Source: QNFN01 sp033722135
GTDB lineage: Bacteria; Pseudomonadota; Gammaproteobacteria; QNFN01
DNA length: 12,170 nt
Direction of reading: 5' to 3'
NCBI GenBank assembly: GCA_033722135.1
Contig: JAWVZO010000068.1
Span: 1-12,170 of the forward strand
Below are positions 1 through 8,600 of this stretch, piece by piece. Each line of letters opens with the position of its first letter. Position 1 is the first letter of the stretch. A model generated the notes under the pieces. The model saw nothing but the letters and a program-made list of their open reading frames with translations. It ran no database searches and was not told the origin of the DNA. A program made the translations under genes and the position numbers.

Positions 1-71
1 CAGCCGATGGCCCCCACCTCGGTGACCGGGGGCGGCAGGTCCGGGCCGCGCTCGAATTGCTTGGTGCTCAC
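1..71 (-). CDS. aapM: General L-amino-acid ABC transporter permease AapM, N-terminal fragment
   Basis: Only the first 23 codons are visible; the rest lies beyond the left edge. Reading from GTG at 71-69 gives MSTKQFERGPDLPPPVTEVG, and the run of prolines after an acidic/polar start resembles known AapM N-termini. A GGGAG Shine-Dalgarno sits 7 nt upstream of the GTG, inside the end of aapQ. The start is one base after the aapQ stop, so the two permeases are almost certainly translated from one message. AapM is the second inner-membrane permease that pairs with AapQ in the Aap polar amino-acid importer. The assignment rests mainly on position and on the short N-terminal match, because the transmembrane part is not in the window. 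Confidence 0.75.
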   Translation of the reverse strand, partial: MSTKQFERGPDLPPPVTEVGAIG

Positions 72-72
72 G

Positions 73-1266
73 CTAGCGCTCCCGCAGGGCCATCTTGGCG
101 TTGTACCAGTTCATGAACAGCGAGATCGACAGGCTCAGCGTCAGGTAGACGCCCATGGTCATGGCGATGATCTCCACCGCCTGGCCGGTCTGGTTCAGCG
201 TCGTTCCGGCGAATACCGCGACCAGGTCGGGGTAACCGATCGCCGCGGCCAGCGACGAGTTCTTGGTCAGGTTCAGGTACTGGCTGGTCAGCGGCGGGAT
301 GATCACGCGCATCGCCTGCGGGATGATGATCAGCTGCAGCATGCGCGTCTCGCGCAGCCCCAGCGCGCGTGCCGCCTCGGTCTGGCCGTGCGAGACCGAC
401 AGGATGCCGGCGCGTACCGTCTCGGCGATGAACGTGCCGGTGTAGACGGTCAGCGCCAGGGTCAGCGCGAAGAGTTCCGGCAACACCGTCAGGCCGCCCT
501 GGAAATTGAAGCCGCGCAGCTCCGGGTTCTCCCAGCTGAGCGGCATCCCGGCGACCACGAAGGCGAGCAGCGGCAGGCCGGCGATCAGCCCGAGCGAGGC
601 CCAGAACGACGGGAACGGCTGGCCGGTTGCGTCCTGGCGTTTGCGCGCCCAGCGCACCATGAAAAAGGCCGCGACGATCGCGAGGATCAGCGCGAGGATC
701 ACCAGACCGAAGCCGTCCTCGGCGATCGGGCGCGGGATGAACAGGCCGCGGTTGTTCAGGAAGACCGTCTCGCCGAACGCTTCGTAACTCTGACGCGGGC
801 GCGGCAGGTTGATGCCGACGGCGAAGTACCAGAAGAAGATCTGCAGCAGCAGCGGGATGTTGCGGAAGATCTCGATGTAGGCCGTCGCGATGCGCGCGAG
901 CAGCCAGTTGGGCGACAGCCGCGCGACGCCCATGACGAAGCCGAGAATGGTCGCGAAGAAGATGCCGAGCACCGACACGAGGATGGTGTTGAGCAGGCCG
1001 ACGAAGAAGGTGCGGCCGTAGGAGTAGGTCTCGTCGTACTCGATCAGCGACTGGGTGACGCCGAAGCCGGCCTCCTTCTCGAGGAACGCGAAGCCGGTCG
1101 AGATGCCACGCTGCTCCATGTTGTACAGCGTGTTGTTGATCAGGTAGAAGCCGAACATGACCACGGCGAACACAAGGATCGCCTGGAAGAAGATCGCGCG
1201 GATCTTCGGGTCGTTCCACGGCGCGGGCTTGCCCGGGACGGTCGCGGTGCTCGTCTCGTCACTCAT
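73..1266 (-). CDS. aapQ: General L-amino-acid ABC transporter permease AapQ
   Basis: 397 aa, close to the roughly 400 aa of AapQ proteins and much longer than the usual 220-aa HisM-type permease, which is typical of Aap permeases with an inserted periplasmic/membrane section. Visible membrane segments lie near residues 25-45, 90-120 and 125-155, with two more in the inserted section and the rest in the C-terminal core. The ATPase-docking EAA loop (EAARALGLRETRMLQLIIIP) starts at residue 297 and is intact. The protein should sit in the inner membrane, form a heterodimer with AapM and pass amino acids delivered by AapJ. ATG at 1266 is preceded by GAGGA 7 nt upstream on the minus strand. Gene order aapJ-aapQ-aapM matches the canonical operon. 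Substrate range is inferred from the family (broad L-amino acids in Rhizobium). Confidence 0.93.
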   Translation of the reverse strand: MSDETSTATVPGKPAPWNDPKIRAIFFQAILVFAVVMFGFYLINNTLYNMEQRGISTGFAFLEKEAGFGVTQSLIEYDETYSYGRTFFVGLLNTILVSVLGIFFATILGFVMGVARLSPNWLLARIATAYIEIFRNIPLLLQIFFWYFAVGINLPRPRQSYEAFGETVFLNNRGLFIPRPIAEDGFGLVILALILAIVAAFFMVRWARKRQDATGQPFPSFWASLGLIAGLPLLAFVVAGMPLSWENPELRGFNFQGGLTVLPELFALTLALTVYTGTFIAETVRAGILSVSHGQTEAARALGLRETRMLQLIIIPQAMRVIIPPLTSQYLNLTKNSSLAAAIGYPDLVAVFAGTTLNQTGQAVEIIAMTMGVYLTLSLSISLFMNWYNAKMALRER

Positions 1267-1330
1267 TCGCGCGTCCTCGGCGGCGGCGGCCCGGGAGGCG
1301 CCGGAACCCCCGCGTACGGGTGGGAATGAA

Positions 1331-1359
1331 ACGGGGCGGGATCAGCGATCCCGCCCCGT
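1331..1359 (-). terminator. Perfect intercistronic hairpin between aapJ and aapQ
   Basis: The arms ACGGGGCGGGATC (1331-1343) and GATCCCGCCCCGT (1347-1359) are perfectly complementary over 13 bp with a 3-nt loop. The hairpin lies 7 nt downstream of the aapJ stop on the minus strand. In the transcribed direction it is followed by TTTCATT rather than a long U tract, so it is more likely a partial terminator or a 3' end-stabilising stem than a full stop. Hairpins in this place are known in other binding-protein ABC operons, where they let the periplasmic protein be made in excess over the permeases. That role here is inferred. Confidence 0.8.
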
Positions 1360-1366
1360 ATGCCGT

Positions 1367-2386
1367 TCAGCGGATCGGAGGTGCGTACTGCAGGCCGCCG
1401 TCCTTCCACAGCGCGTTCAGGCCGCGGGAGATGCCCAGCGGGCTGCCGGTGCCGACGTTGCGCTCGAACGCCTCGCCGTAGTTGCCGACCTGCTTGACGA
1501 TGTTCGCCGCCCAGTCGTCGGCGAGCTTTAGACCCTCGCCCTTGATGCCCTCGAGACCAAGGAGGCGGCGCACGCTCGGGTTGGTGCTCGACATCATGTC
1601 GTCGACATTGGTCGAGGAGACGCCGAGTTCCTCCGCCTCGACCATCGCGATCAGCGACCAGCGCACGATGTTGAACCACTCGTCGTCACCCTGGCGCACC
1701 ACCGGGCCGAGCGGCTCCTTGGAGATCACCTCGGGCAGGACCACGGCATTGCCCGGGTTCGACAGCTTGATGCGCAGCGCATAGAGCTGCGACTGGTCGG
1801 AGGTCAGCACGTCGCAACGCCCCGCCTCGAAGCCCTTCACGGTTTCGTCGGAGGTGTCGTAGGTGATCGGCTCGTACTCCATCTTGTTGGCGCGGAAGTA
1901 GTCGGCGAGATTGAGCTCGGTGGTGGTGCCGGCCTGGATGCAGACCGAGGCGCCGTTCAGCTCCTTGGCGCTCTTGACGCCGAGGTTCTTCGAGATCAGG
2001 AAGCCCTGGCCGTCGTAGTAGTTCACGCCGGCGAAATTGAGACCGAGGTTGGTGTCGCGGGTCAGCGTCCACGTGGTGTTGCGGGAGAGCATGTCGACCT
2101 CGCCCGACTGCAGCGCGGTGAAGCGCTCCTTGGCGGTCAGCGGCGAGAACTTGACCTTGCTCGCGTCGCCGAACAGCGCCGCGGCGACGGCGCGGCAGAC
2201 GTCGACGTCGAGGCCGGTCCAGTTGCCCTTGTCGTCGGCGACCGAGAAGCCGGGCAGGCCGGTCGAGACGCCGCACTGGACGAAGCCTTTGGCCTTGACG
2301 GCATCGAGGGTCTCGCCAGCCTGCGCGGTGCCCACGGCAACCGACAGCGCAAGCGCCGGGATGGCAGATACGAGGAGTTTTTTCAT
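1367..2386 (-). CDS. aapJ: Periplasmic general L-amino-acid-binding protein AapJ
   Basis: 339 aa. A Sec signal peptide is clear: MKK, a hydrophobic core at residues 5-18, then the cleavage motif AQA at 21-23 before GETLDAVK. The mature protein has the SBP_bac_3 fold signature, with VKAKGFVQCGVSTGLPGFS followed by GNWTGLDVDVCRAVAAALFG, typical of AapJ/BztA-type binding proteins. It should bind polar and other L-amino acids in the periplasm and deliver them to AapQ-AapM. The reading frame stays open upstream to 2470, but the start at ATG 2384-2386 is chosen because it opens directly into the signal peptide and has AAAAAGG about 9 nt upstream. The upstream 254 bp is the only large gap on this strand, so the operon promoter should be there. 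Substrate breadth is inferred from the family. Confidence 0.93.
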   Translation of the reverse strand: MKKLLVSAIPALALSVAVGTAQAGETLDAVKAKGFVQCGVSTGLPGFSVADDKGNWTGLDVDVCRAVAAALFGDASKVKFSPLTAKERFTALQSGEVDMLSRNTTWTLTRDTNLGLNFAGVNYYDGQGFLISKNLGVKSAKELNGASVCIQAGTTTELNLADYFRANKMEYEPITYDTSDETVKGFEAGRCDVLTSDQSQLYALRIKLSNPGNAVVLPEVISKEPLGPVVRQGDDEWFNIVRWSLIAMVEAEELGVSSTNVDDMMSSTNPSVRRLLGLEGIKGEGLKLADDWAANIVKQVGNYGEAFERNVGTGSPLGISRGLNALWKDGGLQYAPPIR

Positions 2387-2640
2387 TGTGAGTGGCCTTT
2401 TTCTATCTGGTGGTGAAAAGGTCGCGCCATGCTCGACCGTCAAACGCGGCCTTCCTGGCTCGCCTGGCAACGCGTCGACGCGGCGCGCCGATTCGCAACC
2501 GGTACGGGCACATGGCCGGAACCGGTGTAGGAACCCTCCCTGTTCCTAGCATGCGATTGCATCCAAACGTAGTCCATTTTGGTCCGCGACGTGGATTTGT
2601 CCATTGATGGAAGGCAAGAACGGCCAGGAAAATCAACGCC
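2387..2640 (-). promoter_or_regulatory. Leader and presumed promoter region of the aap operon
   Basis: This is a 254-bp non-coding stretch between tatD and aapJ, both on the minus strand, and should hold the tatD 3' end and the aap promoter. I see no convincing sigma-70 or sigma-54 box pair. It is rich in dyads: TAGGAAC-N7-GTTCCTA at 2528-2548, a 12-bp palindrome CGCGTCGACGCG at 2471-2482 followed by the 10-bp palindrome CGGCGCGCCG at 2481-2490, and two copies of AACCGGT at 2497-2503 and 2520-2526, 23 bp apart. Short GC palindromes are expected by chance at this composition, so only the 7-bp A/T-containing dyad is listed separately. Confidence 0.45.
2528..2548. promoter_or_regulatory. Candidate operator dyad upstream of aapJ
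   Basis: TAGGAAC (2528-2534) and GTTCCTA (2542-2548) form a perfect 7-bp inverted repeat with a 7-nt spacer (14-nt centre-to-centre). It lies about 140-160 nt upstream of the aapJ start. The arms are not the GC-only type that arises easily in this sequence. It could bind a dimeric regulator of amino-acid uptake, or form a small RNA stem if it is transcribed. I do not recognise the motif as a known family's site. Confidence 0.35.
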
Positions 2641-3408
2641 TCACGCGGGCAGCCCGAGAACCTCGCGTGCGTTTCGGGTGGTCTGCCGGGCCATCTCGTC
2701 CGGCGCCCTGCCGCGCACCTCGGCGAGAGCCTCGCACACCTCGGGCAGGTAGGCCGGGCTGTTGCGCTCTCCGCGATGGCTGGCGACCGTCAGGTCGGGG
2801 GCGTCGGTCTCGAGTACCACGGCCTCGATGGGCAGTTCCCGGGCGAGCCGGCGCAGGCGGCGCGAGCGCTCGAAGGTCAGCATGCCCCCGAAACCGAGGC
2901 GGAAGCCGAGATCGAGGTACTGGCCGGCCTGCTGCAGGCTGCCGTTGAACGCGTGGGCGATGCCGCGTTCCACGCGCGAACGCCGCAACGCCGCCAGCAC
3001 CTCGTCATGGGCCTTGCGCACGTGCAGCAGCACCGGCAGCCCCGCGTCCGCGGCGATCGCGAGCTGTGCCTCGAACAGCGCCTGCTGGCCCTCCCGGTCC
3101 GGCGCGTCGATGTAGAAATCGAGACCGATCTCTCCCACGGCCACCGCGTCGCCGCGCGCCAGCGCGGCCTCGAGGTCCTCGAGGTGGGTCTCTGCGTGGT
3201 CGGCGAGAAAGCCCGGGTGCAGGCCGTAGGTGGCGTGCAGGTCGGCATGGGCCGCGCACAGCTCGCGCACGCCGGGCCAGTCCTCGGCGACGACCCCCGG
3301 GATCACAAAGTCGCGGACGCCGGCCGCGCGCGACGCGTCGAGCACCGCATCGAGGTCGTCGGCGAACGCCGGGAAGTCGAGATGGCAGTGGGTGTCGATG
3401 AGTTCCAT
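2641..3408 (-). CDS. tatD: TatD-family metal-dependent DNase
   Basis: 255 aa, the normal length for the TatD family (TIM-barrel metallohydrolase, PF01026). All the metal-binding positions are visible: DTHCHLD near the start supplies H7 and H9, GEIGLDF supplies E93, LLHVRKA supplies H129, AHAFNGS supplies H152, and LETDAPDL supplies D202. The enzyme is expected to be cytoplasmic, with 3'-5' exonuclease or DNase activity. It is not part of the Tat export machinery, despite the name. Start ATG 3406-3408 is chosen because it puts HxH at the expected distance. An in-frame ATG at 3432 would add 8 residues. The gene lies 41 nt after tcdA on the same strand and is probably co-transcribed with it. YcfH and YjjV are close paralogues, so the exact symbol is less sure than the family. 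Confidence 0.9.
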   Translation of the reverse strand: MELIDTHCHLDFPAFADDLDAVLDASRAAGVRDFVIPGVVAEDWPGVRELCAAHADLHATYGLHPGFLADHAETHLEDLEAALARGDAVAVGEIGLDFYIDAPDREGQQALFEAQLAIAADAGLPVLLHVRKAHDEVLAALRRSRVERGIAHAFNGSLQQAGQYLDLGFRLGFGGMLTFERSRRLRRLARELPIEAVVLETDAPDLTVASHRGERNSPAYLPEVCEALAEVRGRAPDEMARQTTRNAREVLGLPA

Positions 3409-3449
3409 GGGGCGACCGGACTCCCGGACCATTCTAGACGGGGCCGCGC

Positions 3450-4253
3450 TCAGCGGGGCCGACCGACGCGACGCTCCACCAGGCGGTTCAGCAGTCGGGC
3501 CGCGGCGACGAGGCCGAAACTCGCCGTGACCGTGACCAACGAGCCGTACCCGGACTCGCAGTCGAGCGTGGCGCCGTGCACCCCCGGCTTGCGGTAGCCG
3601 ACCGAGCCGTCGGGCCGCGGGTAGCGCGGCTGCTCGGTCGAGAAGACGCACTCGACGCCGAAGCGACGCTTCGGGTTCTTGGTCCAACCGAACTCGGCGC
3701 GGAGCCTGGAGCGCACCTTCGCCGCGAGCGGATCGTTCCAGGTGCGGCTGAGATCGGCGACCTCGATCCGGGTCGGGTCGGTCAGCCCACCGGCCCCGCC
3801 GGTGGTGACCACCGCGATCTTCCGACGCCGGCAGAACTGCACCATCGCGGCCTTGAACCGGATCACGTCGATCGCGTCGATGACGCCGTCGAGGCCGTCG
3901 CCGAGGTGGCGCTCGAGCGTGGCCGGGGTCAGCGGCTCGTCGAGGGACTCGACCGCGCAGCCCGGATGGATCGCCGCGATGCGCTCGGCGAGCGCCTCGA
4001 CCTTGGCCCGCCCGAACTGGCCGTCGAGGGCGTGAAGCTGCCGGTTCACGTTCGACGGCGCGATGTCATCGGGGTCGATCAACCGCAGGCGTCCGACCCC
4101 GCTGCGTGCCAGCGCCTCGGCCGCCCAGGAGCCGACCCCGCCGAGGCCGACGACGGCGACCGCCAGTTCGCGGACCACCGCGGCGCCGGACTCGCCGTAG
4201 ACCCGGCGGACCGCGGCGAAGCGGACCTCGCTGTCGTCGGTCGATTCGCCCAT
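3450..4253 (-). CDS. tcdA: tRNA threonylcarbamoyladenosine dehydratase TcdA (CsdL)
   Basis: 267 aa, about the same length as E. coli TcdA (268). It is an E1-like (ThiF/MoeB) enzyme that uses ATP to cyclise the t6A37 modification of tRNA to ct6A. The nucleotide-binding GLGGVGS lies at 36-42, DPDDIAPSNVNRQ at 60-72, the conserved DAID at 126-129, TGGAGG at 151-156, and DCESGYG at 231-237 matches the DC-SG-G motif near the C-terminus of E. coli TcdA. There is no CXXC zinc pair as in MoeB, which supports TcdA over MoeB. Start ATG 4251-4253 is followed by typical N-terminal sequence and preceded by purine-rich GGAGG and GGGAG. The frame stays open further upstream, but that part has no family-like sequence. 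It heads a tcdA-tatD pair that diverges from the efflux operon. Confidence 0.92.
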   Translation of the reverse strand: MGESTDDSEVRFAAVRRVYGESGAAVVRELAVAVVGLGGVGSWAAEALARSGVGRLRLIDPDDIAPSNVNRQLHALDGQFGRAKVEALAERIAAIHPGCAVESLDEPLTPATLERHLGDGLDGVIDAIDVIRFKAAMVQFCRRRKIAVVTTGGAGGLTDPTRIEVADLSRTWNDPLAAKVRSRLRAEFGWTKNPKRRFGVECVFSTEQPRYPRPDGSVGYRKPGVHGATLDCESGYGSLVTVTASFGLVAAARLLNRLVERRVGRPR

Positions 4254-4340
4254 CGCTCCCGTCTCGCCTCCGCGCCGGACCCGGCCCACGTCGCGCATGG
4301 TAGCCGGTAGGGCACTGCGCGGTCCCGTGGCCCGCCACGC

Positions 4341-4369
4341 TTTACACCACCTCCGGGGCTGTCTAACGT
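4341..4369 (+). promoter_or_regulatory. Candidate sigma-70 promoter of the efflux operon
   Basis: TTTACA at 4341-4346 (one mismatch to TTGACA) and TAACGT at 4364-4369 (keeps the T, A and final T of TATAAT) are separated by exactly 17 bp. This would start transcription near 4376, about 65 nt before the adaptor ATG. The whole 187-bp gap (4254-4440) is divergent, so it must also serve tcdA on the other strand. There, TAGACA (4365-4360, minus) overlaps this element but lacks a well-spaced -10 box. The call is by eye only. Confidence 0.45.
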
Positions 4370-4440
4370 GATCCCCGCCACGTTCGTGCGCCCCGTCGCG
4401 GCAAGGGAATCGTGCCGCCCCCGTGGAGTCGAAACCCTTC

Positions 4441-5673
4441 ATGCGAACGCCCGCACTCAGACGTGCCGCGCTACCGGTCGCGATCCTCGCCGCCGCGTTC
4501 GCGGTGTTCGCCTGGCTGCGCGCGGGCAAGCCGGTCCAGGCGCCACCGGAGCCCGAGGCGAAGAGGTGGCGCGTCGAGGTGATGGCGATCGAGCCGGCGC
4601 CGCGCAGCCCGGCGCTGACCCTCTACGGCCGCGTCGAGACGCCGACCCGCGTCCGCCCGGCCGCCCCCGGGCCCGGCGTCGTCGCCGAGGTGCCGGCGCG
4701 CGAGGGTGCACGCTTCACCGCAGGCACGCTGCTCGCGGCCCTCGACCCCCGCGATTTCCGCACCGACGTGGCCCGCGCGCGTGCCGAACTGGCCGACGTC
4801 GAGGCTCAGCTCGAGGCCGAGCGGCTGCGGGTGCGCGCCGACCGGGAGGCGCTCGCGAAGGAGCGGCAACTGCTCGCCCTGGCCGAGTCGGCGCGCGACC
4901 GCGCCCGCCGCCTGCAGGACCGGGAACTCGGTTCGGAGACCGCGCTCGACGAGGCCGACAGCGCCCTGCGCCGCCAGGAGCTTGCGGTCACCACCCGCCG
5001 GCTCGCGGTGGACGGTGCGGACGCCCGTCTCGCGCAGCTCGAGGCGCGCCGCGCGCGCCGGGTGGCGGAGCTCGACGCGGCCGAGCTGGCGCTGGAGCGG
5101 AGCCGGGTGATCGCACCGTTCGACGGCCTCGTCGCGGCGGTGCACGTCGCTCCCGGCGACCGGGTCCAGGTGGGTGCCCCGCTGCTCGAGATCTACCCGC
5201 GCGACGCCCTCGAGGTGCGCGCCCGGGTCGCGCAGCGGTACCAGCAGGAGTTGCTCGACGCGCTCGACGCCGGCCGTCCGCTGCGGGCGTGGGCCGAGGT
5301 CGGCGGCGAGCGCCTCGCCCTGGTGCTGCGCCGCGTCGCGGGCGTCGCCGACCCGAGCGGCAGCGACGCCTTCTTCGGCCTGCCCCCGGGCGCCGACGCT
5401 CGCCTCGGCACGCTGCTGGAGCTGCACCTCGTCCGGCCGCCGGTCGCCGGCGCTGTCGCCGTGCCCTACCGGGCGCTGTACGGCAACGGCCGCATCTACC
5501 TGCTGCGCGACGGGCGCATGGCCGGGGTGGACGTCGAGCTGCTCGGCCCGGCGGCCGGTGACGAGGACGCGCTGGCGCTGGTGCGCGACGAGCGGCTCGC
5601 CGCCGGCGACCGGGTGATCGTGACCCACCTGCCCAACGCCGTCGACGGCCTCCCGGTCGAACCGCTGCCTTGA
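4441..5673 (+). CDS. RND efflux periplasmic adaptor (membrane fusion protein)
   Basis: 410 aa. It is an HlyD/AcrA-type adaptor that would link the following RND pump to an outer-membrane channel. An N-terminal membrane anchor covers residues 4-26. There is no lipobox cysteine, so it is anchored by a transmembrane helix or uncleaved signal rather than by lipid. The first half-lipoyl segment follows (PGPGVVAEVPAREGARFTAG), then a long charged, Ala/Arg/Glu-rich alpha-helical hairpin of roughly 120 residues, then the second half-lipoyl segment with the family motif APFDG at 225-229 and VAPGDRVQVGAPLLEI, then beta-barrel and membrane-proximal domains. ATG 4441 is preferred because the hydrophobic anchor begins right after it. 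An in-frame GTG at 4423 would add six residues. The stop overlaps the pump start (TTGA). The substrate cannot be told from the sequence. Confidence 0.9.
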   Translation: MRTPALRRAALPVAILAAAFAVFAWLRAGKPVQAPPEPEAKRWRVEVMAIEPAPRSPALTLYGRVETPTRVRPAAPGPGVVAEVPAREGARFTAGTLLAALDPRDFRTDVARARAELADVEAQLEAERLRVRADREALAKERQLLALAESARDRARRLQDRELGSETALDEADSALRRQELAVTTRRLAVDGADARLAQLEARRARRVAELDAAELALERSRVIAPFDGLVAAVHVAPGDRVQVGAPLLEIYPRDALEVRARVAQRYQQELLDALDAGRPLRAWAEVGGERLALVLRRVAGVADPSGSDAFFGLPPGADARLGTLLELHLVRPPVAGAVAVPYRALYGNGRIYLLRDGRMAGVDVELLGPAAGDEDALALVRDERLAAGDRVIVTHLPNAVDGLPVEPLP

Positions 5674-8600
5674 ACGGCCGGCGCGACCTGCTCGGCACGT
5701 TCGCCCACCACCGGGTCGCGGCGAACCTGCTCATGGTCATGATGCTGCTCGCCGGCCTCTTCGCGCTGCGCCAGCTCAACGTCCAGTTCTTCCCCGACTT
5801 CGAACTCGAGGTGATCACCGTCACGACGCCGTTCCGCGGGGCCAGCGCCGAGGACGTCGAGGTGGGGGTGACCCTGCCGCTGGAACAGCGCCTGCGCACC
5901 GTCGATCACCTCGAGGAGATGACCTCGACCTCGGCGCCCGGCGCCTCGGCGATCACCCTCGAGTTCGACGAAGGGACCGACATGGGCCTGGCCCTCGAGC
6001 AGGTCAAGCAGCGGGTCGACGACTTCGTCAACCTGCCGGAGGAGGCCGAGGAACCGGTCGTGACCCACCCGACGCGCTACGAGCCGGTCGCCCGGCTGCG
6101 CCTGGGCGGCCTCGACGACCCGCGCGAACTACGCCAGCTCGCGCGCCGCTTCGAGCGCGAACTGCTCGCCCGCGGCATCGACCGGGTCGACATCGACGGC
6201 CTCCCGGAGGAGGCGATCCGGATCGCGTTCGAGCCCGACGACCTGCAGCGTCTCGGCCTGGGCCTCGAGGAGATAGCGGCGCGCATCGACCGCCTCAGCC
6301 GTGACCTCCCGGCCGGTCTGGCGGGCAGCGACGACAGCGCCCGCGAGCTGCGCAGCCTCGACCAGCGTCGCGTCCCGTCCGGCTTCGCGGAGCTGCCGCT
6401 GGTCGGCGAGGGCGCCACGCGCATCGACCTGGGCACGGTCGCAGAGATCCGTCGCGCCCCGCTCGACCGCCAGCCGGAGATCACCGTCGACGGCCGCCCC
6501 GCCGTGATCCTGCAGCTCTCGCGTACCGCGGACGGCGACTCGTTCGCGGCGGCGCGCCGCCTCGACGCCTGGCTCGCCGACACCCGGCCGACGCTGCCGC
6601 CAGGCATCGAGCTGGAGGTATTCAGCGAGCGGTGGGAGCTGATCCGCGACCGTGTCAACGTGCTGCTGAAGAACGGTGCGGGCGGCCTGCTGCTGGTGCT
6701 GGTCATCCTCTACCTGTTCCTGTCGGGACGGGTCGCGTTCTGGGTCGCGGTCGGCATCCCCGTCTCGTTCATGGCCACGCTGGCGGTGCTCCACCTGGCC
6801 GGTGGCAGCATCAACATGGTGACCCTGTTCGCGCTGATCATGGGCCTCGGCATCATCGTCGACGATGCCATCGTGGTCGGCGAGGACGCGCAGGCTCACT
6901 ACGACATGGGCGAGGAGCCGCTGAGCGCCGCCGAGGGTGGGGCCCGGCGCATGCTCGGCCCGGTGCTCGCCTCGTCGCTGACCACGGTCGCCGCGTTCCT
7001 GCCGCTGATGCTGGTCGGCGGGGTGATGGGCAACATCCTCTCGGCCATCCCGCTGGTGATCGTCAGCGTCATCCTCGCCTCGCTGATCGAGAGCTTCCTG
7101 ATCCTCCCCGGCCACCTGCGCGGTGCATTCCGCCACGCCCGGCACCGCCGGCGGCCTCTGCGCGAGCGTCTCGACGCCGCGTTCGCCCGGTTCCGCGACC
7201 GCCGCTTCCGGCCGCTCGTCGACCGGGCGCTGCGCCACCGCGCCACGACGCTCGCCGCGGCGTTCGCCGCGCTGATCCTGGCGGTGGGCCTGATCGCCGG
7301 CGGGCGCCTGGGCTGGGTCTTCTTCCCGTCGCCCGAGTCGACCACCGTCCACGCCAACGTGCGCTTCGTCGCCGGCACGCCGCGCGCCGCCGTGGACCGC
7401 TTCCTCGGCCACCTCGAGGCGACGCTGGAGACGACCGACGCGGCGCTCGGCCCCGGCGTCGTCGCGACCCACTACGTCGCCCACGGCGCGGCGAGCGGCC
7501 GGGGCGGCGGCCGCGACGGCGAGCGGATCGGCTCGCTGTTCGTCGAGCTGATCGCCCCGGACGCGCGAGAGGTGCGCAACCGCGAGTTCATCCGCGCGTG
7601 GCGGACGCGGATCGAGGTGCCGCACGGCGTCGAGAGCTTCACGCTGACCGAGCAGCGCGCCGGGCCGGTCAGCCGCGACCTAGAGGTGCGCCTCGCCGGC
7701 GACGACCCGGAACGGGTGAAACAGGCCGCGCTCGCCCTCGGCGAGGCGCTGGCGTCGCTGCCCGGGGTGACGGCCATCGACGATGACCTGCCGTACGGTC
7801 GCGAGCAGCTCATCTACACGCTCAGCCCGTCCGGCCGGGCTCTCGGCCTGACCGTGGCCGAGCTCGGCCGCCAGCTCCGCGCAGCCTACGACGGCCTGCT
7901 GGTGCAGCGCTTCCAGGACGGTCCGGACGAGGTCGAGGTACGCGTGGAACTCGACCGCGACACCCGCCGGCGCATGCGCCACCTCGAGACGCTGCCGATC
8001 CGCCTTCCCGACGGCCGCTTCGTGCCGCTGGCGAGCGTCGCGGAATGGTCCTCGCGGCGCGGCTTCGAGACGCTGCGCCACGCCGACGGCCGCCTCGCCG
8101 CGACGGTCACCGCCGACGTCGACAGCACGGTCAACAACACCGAGCGCGTGACCCGCGCGCTCGCCGGGACCACGCTGCCACGGCTCGCCGCGCTGCACGG
8201 CGTCGAGTTCTCACTCGAGGGCGGCTCGGCCCGCCAGGCGGAGGCGCTCGGCGACCTGCGTGCCGGCATGCTGCTCGGCCTGCTGCTGATCTACATCGTC
8301 CTCGCCTGGGTGTTCGGCAGCTACGGCTGGCCGCTGATCGTCATGAGCGCGATCCCGTTCGGCCTGACCGGGGCGCTGTTCGGCCACTGGCTGCTCGGCA
8401 TGGACCTGACGCTGCTCTCGCTGTTCGGATTCTTCGGCCTGTCCGGGATCGTGGTCAACGACTCGATCATCCTGGTCACCTTCTACCAGCGGCTGCGTGC
8501 CGAGGGCCTCGCCGTGCGCGAGGCACTGGTCGAGGCGGCCTGCCAGCGCCTGCGCGCGGTGCTGCTCACCTCGCTGACCACCATCGCCGGCCTGACGCCG

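Noticed and set aside
7..1329. 440-codon open frame antisense to aapQ, and similar long frames at 4471-5628 (minus) and 6129-7625 (minus)
   Set aside because: They are opposite clear family members, have Arg/Gln/Asp-rich low-complexity translations and no recognisable motif. This is expected from codon bias at very high GC.
2613..2627. Sigma-54-like sequence CTGGCCGTTCTTGCC (minus strand) upstream of aapJ
   Set aside because: GG and GC are 8 nt apart instead of the required 10, so it does not fit the -24/-12 spacing.
4423..4440. GTG start adding six residues to the efflux adaptor
   Set aside because: Possible, but the membrane anchor begins naturally at ATG 4441. Neither start has an ideal Shine-Dalgarno, so it is kept only as an alternative.
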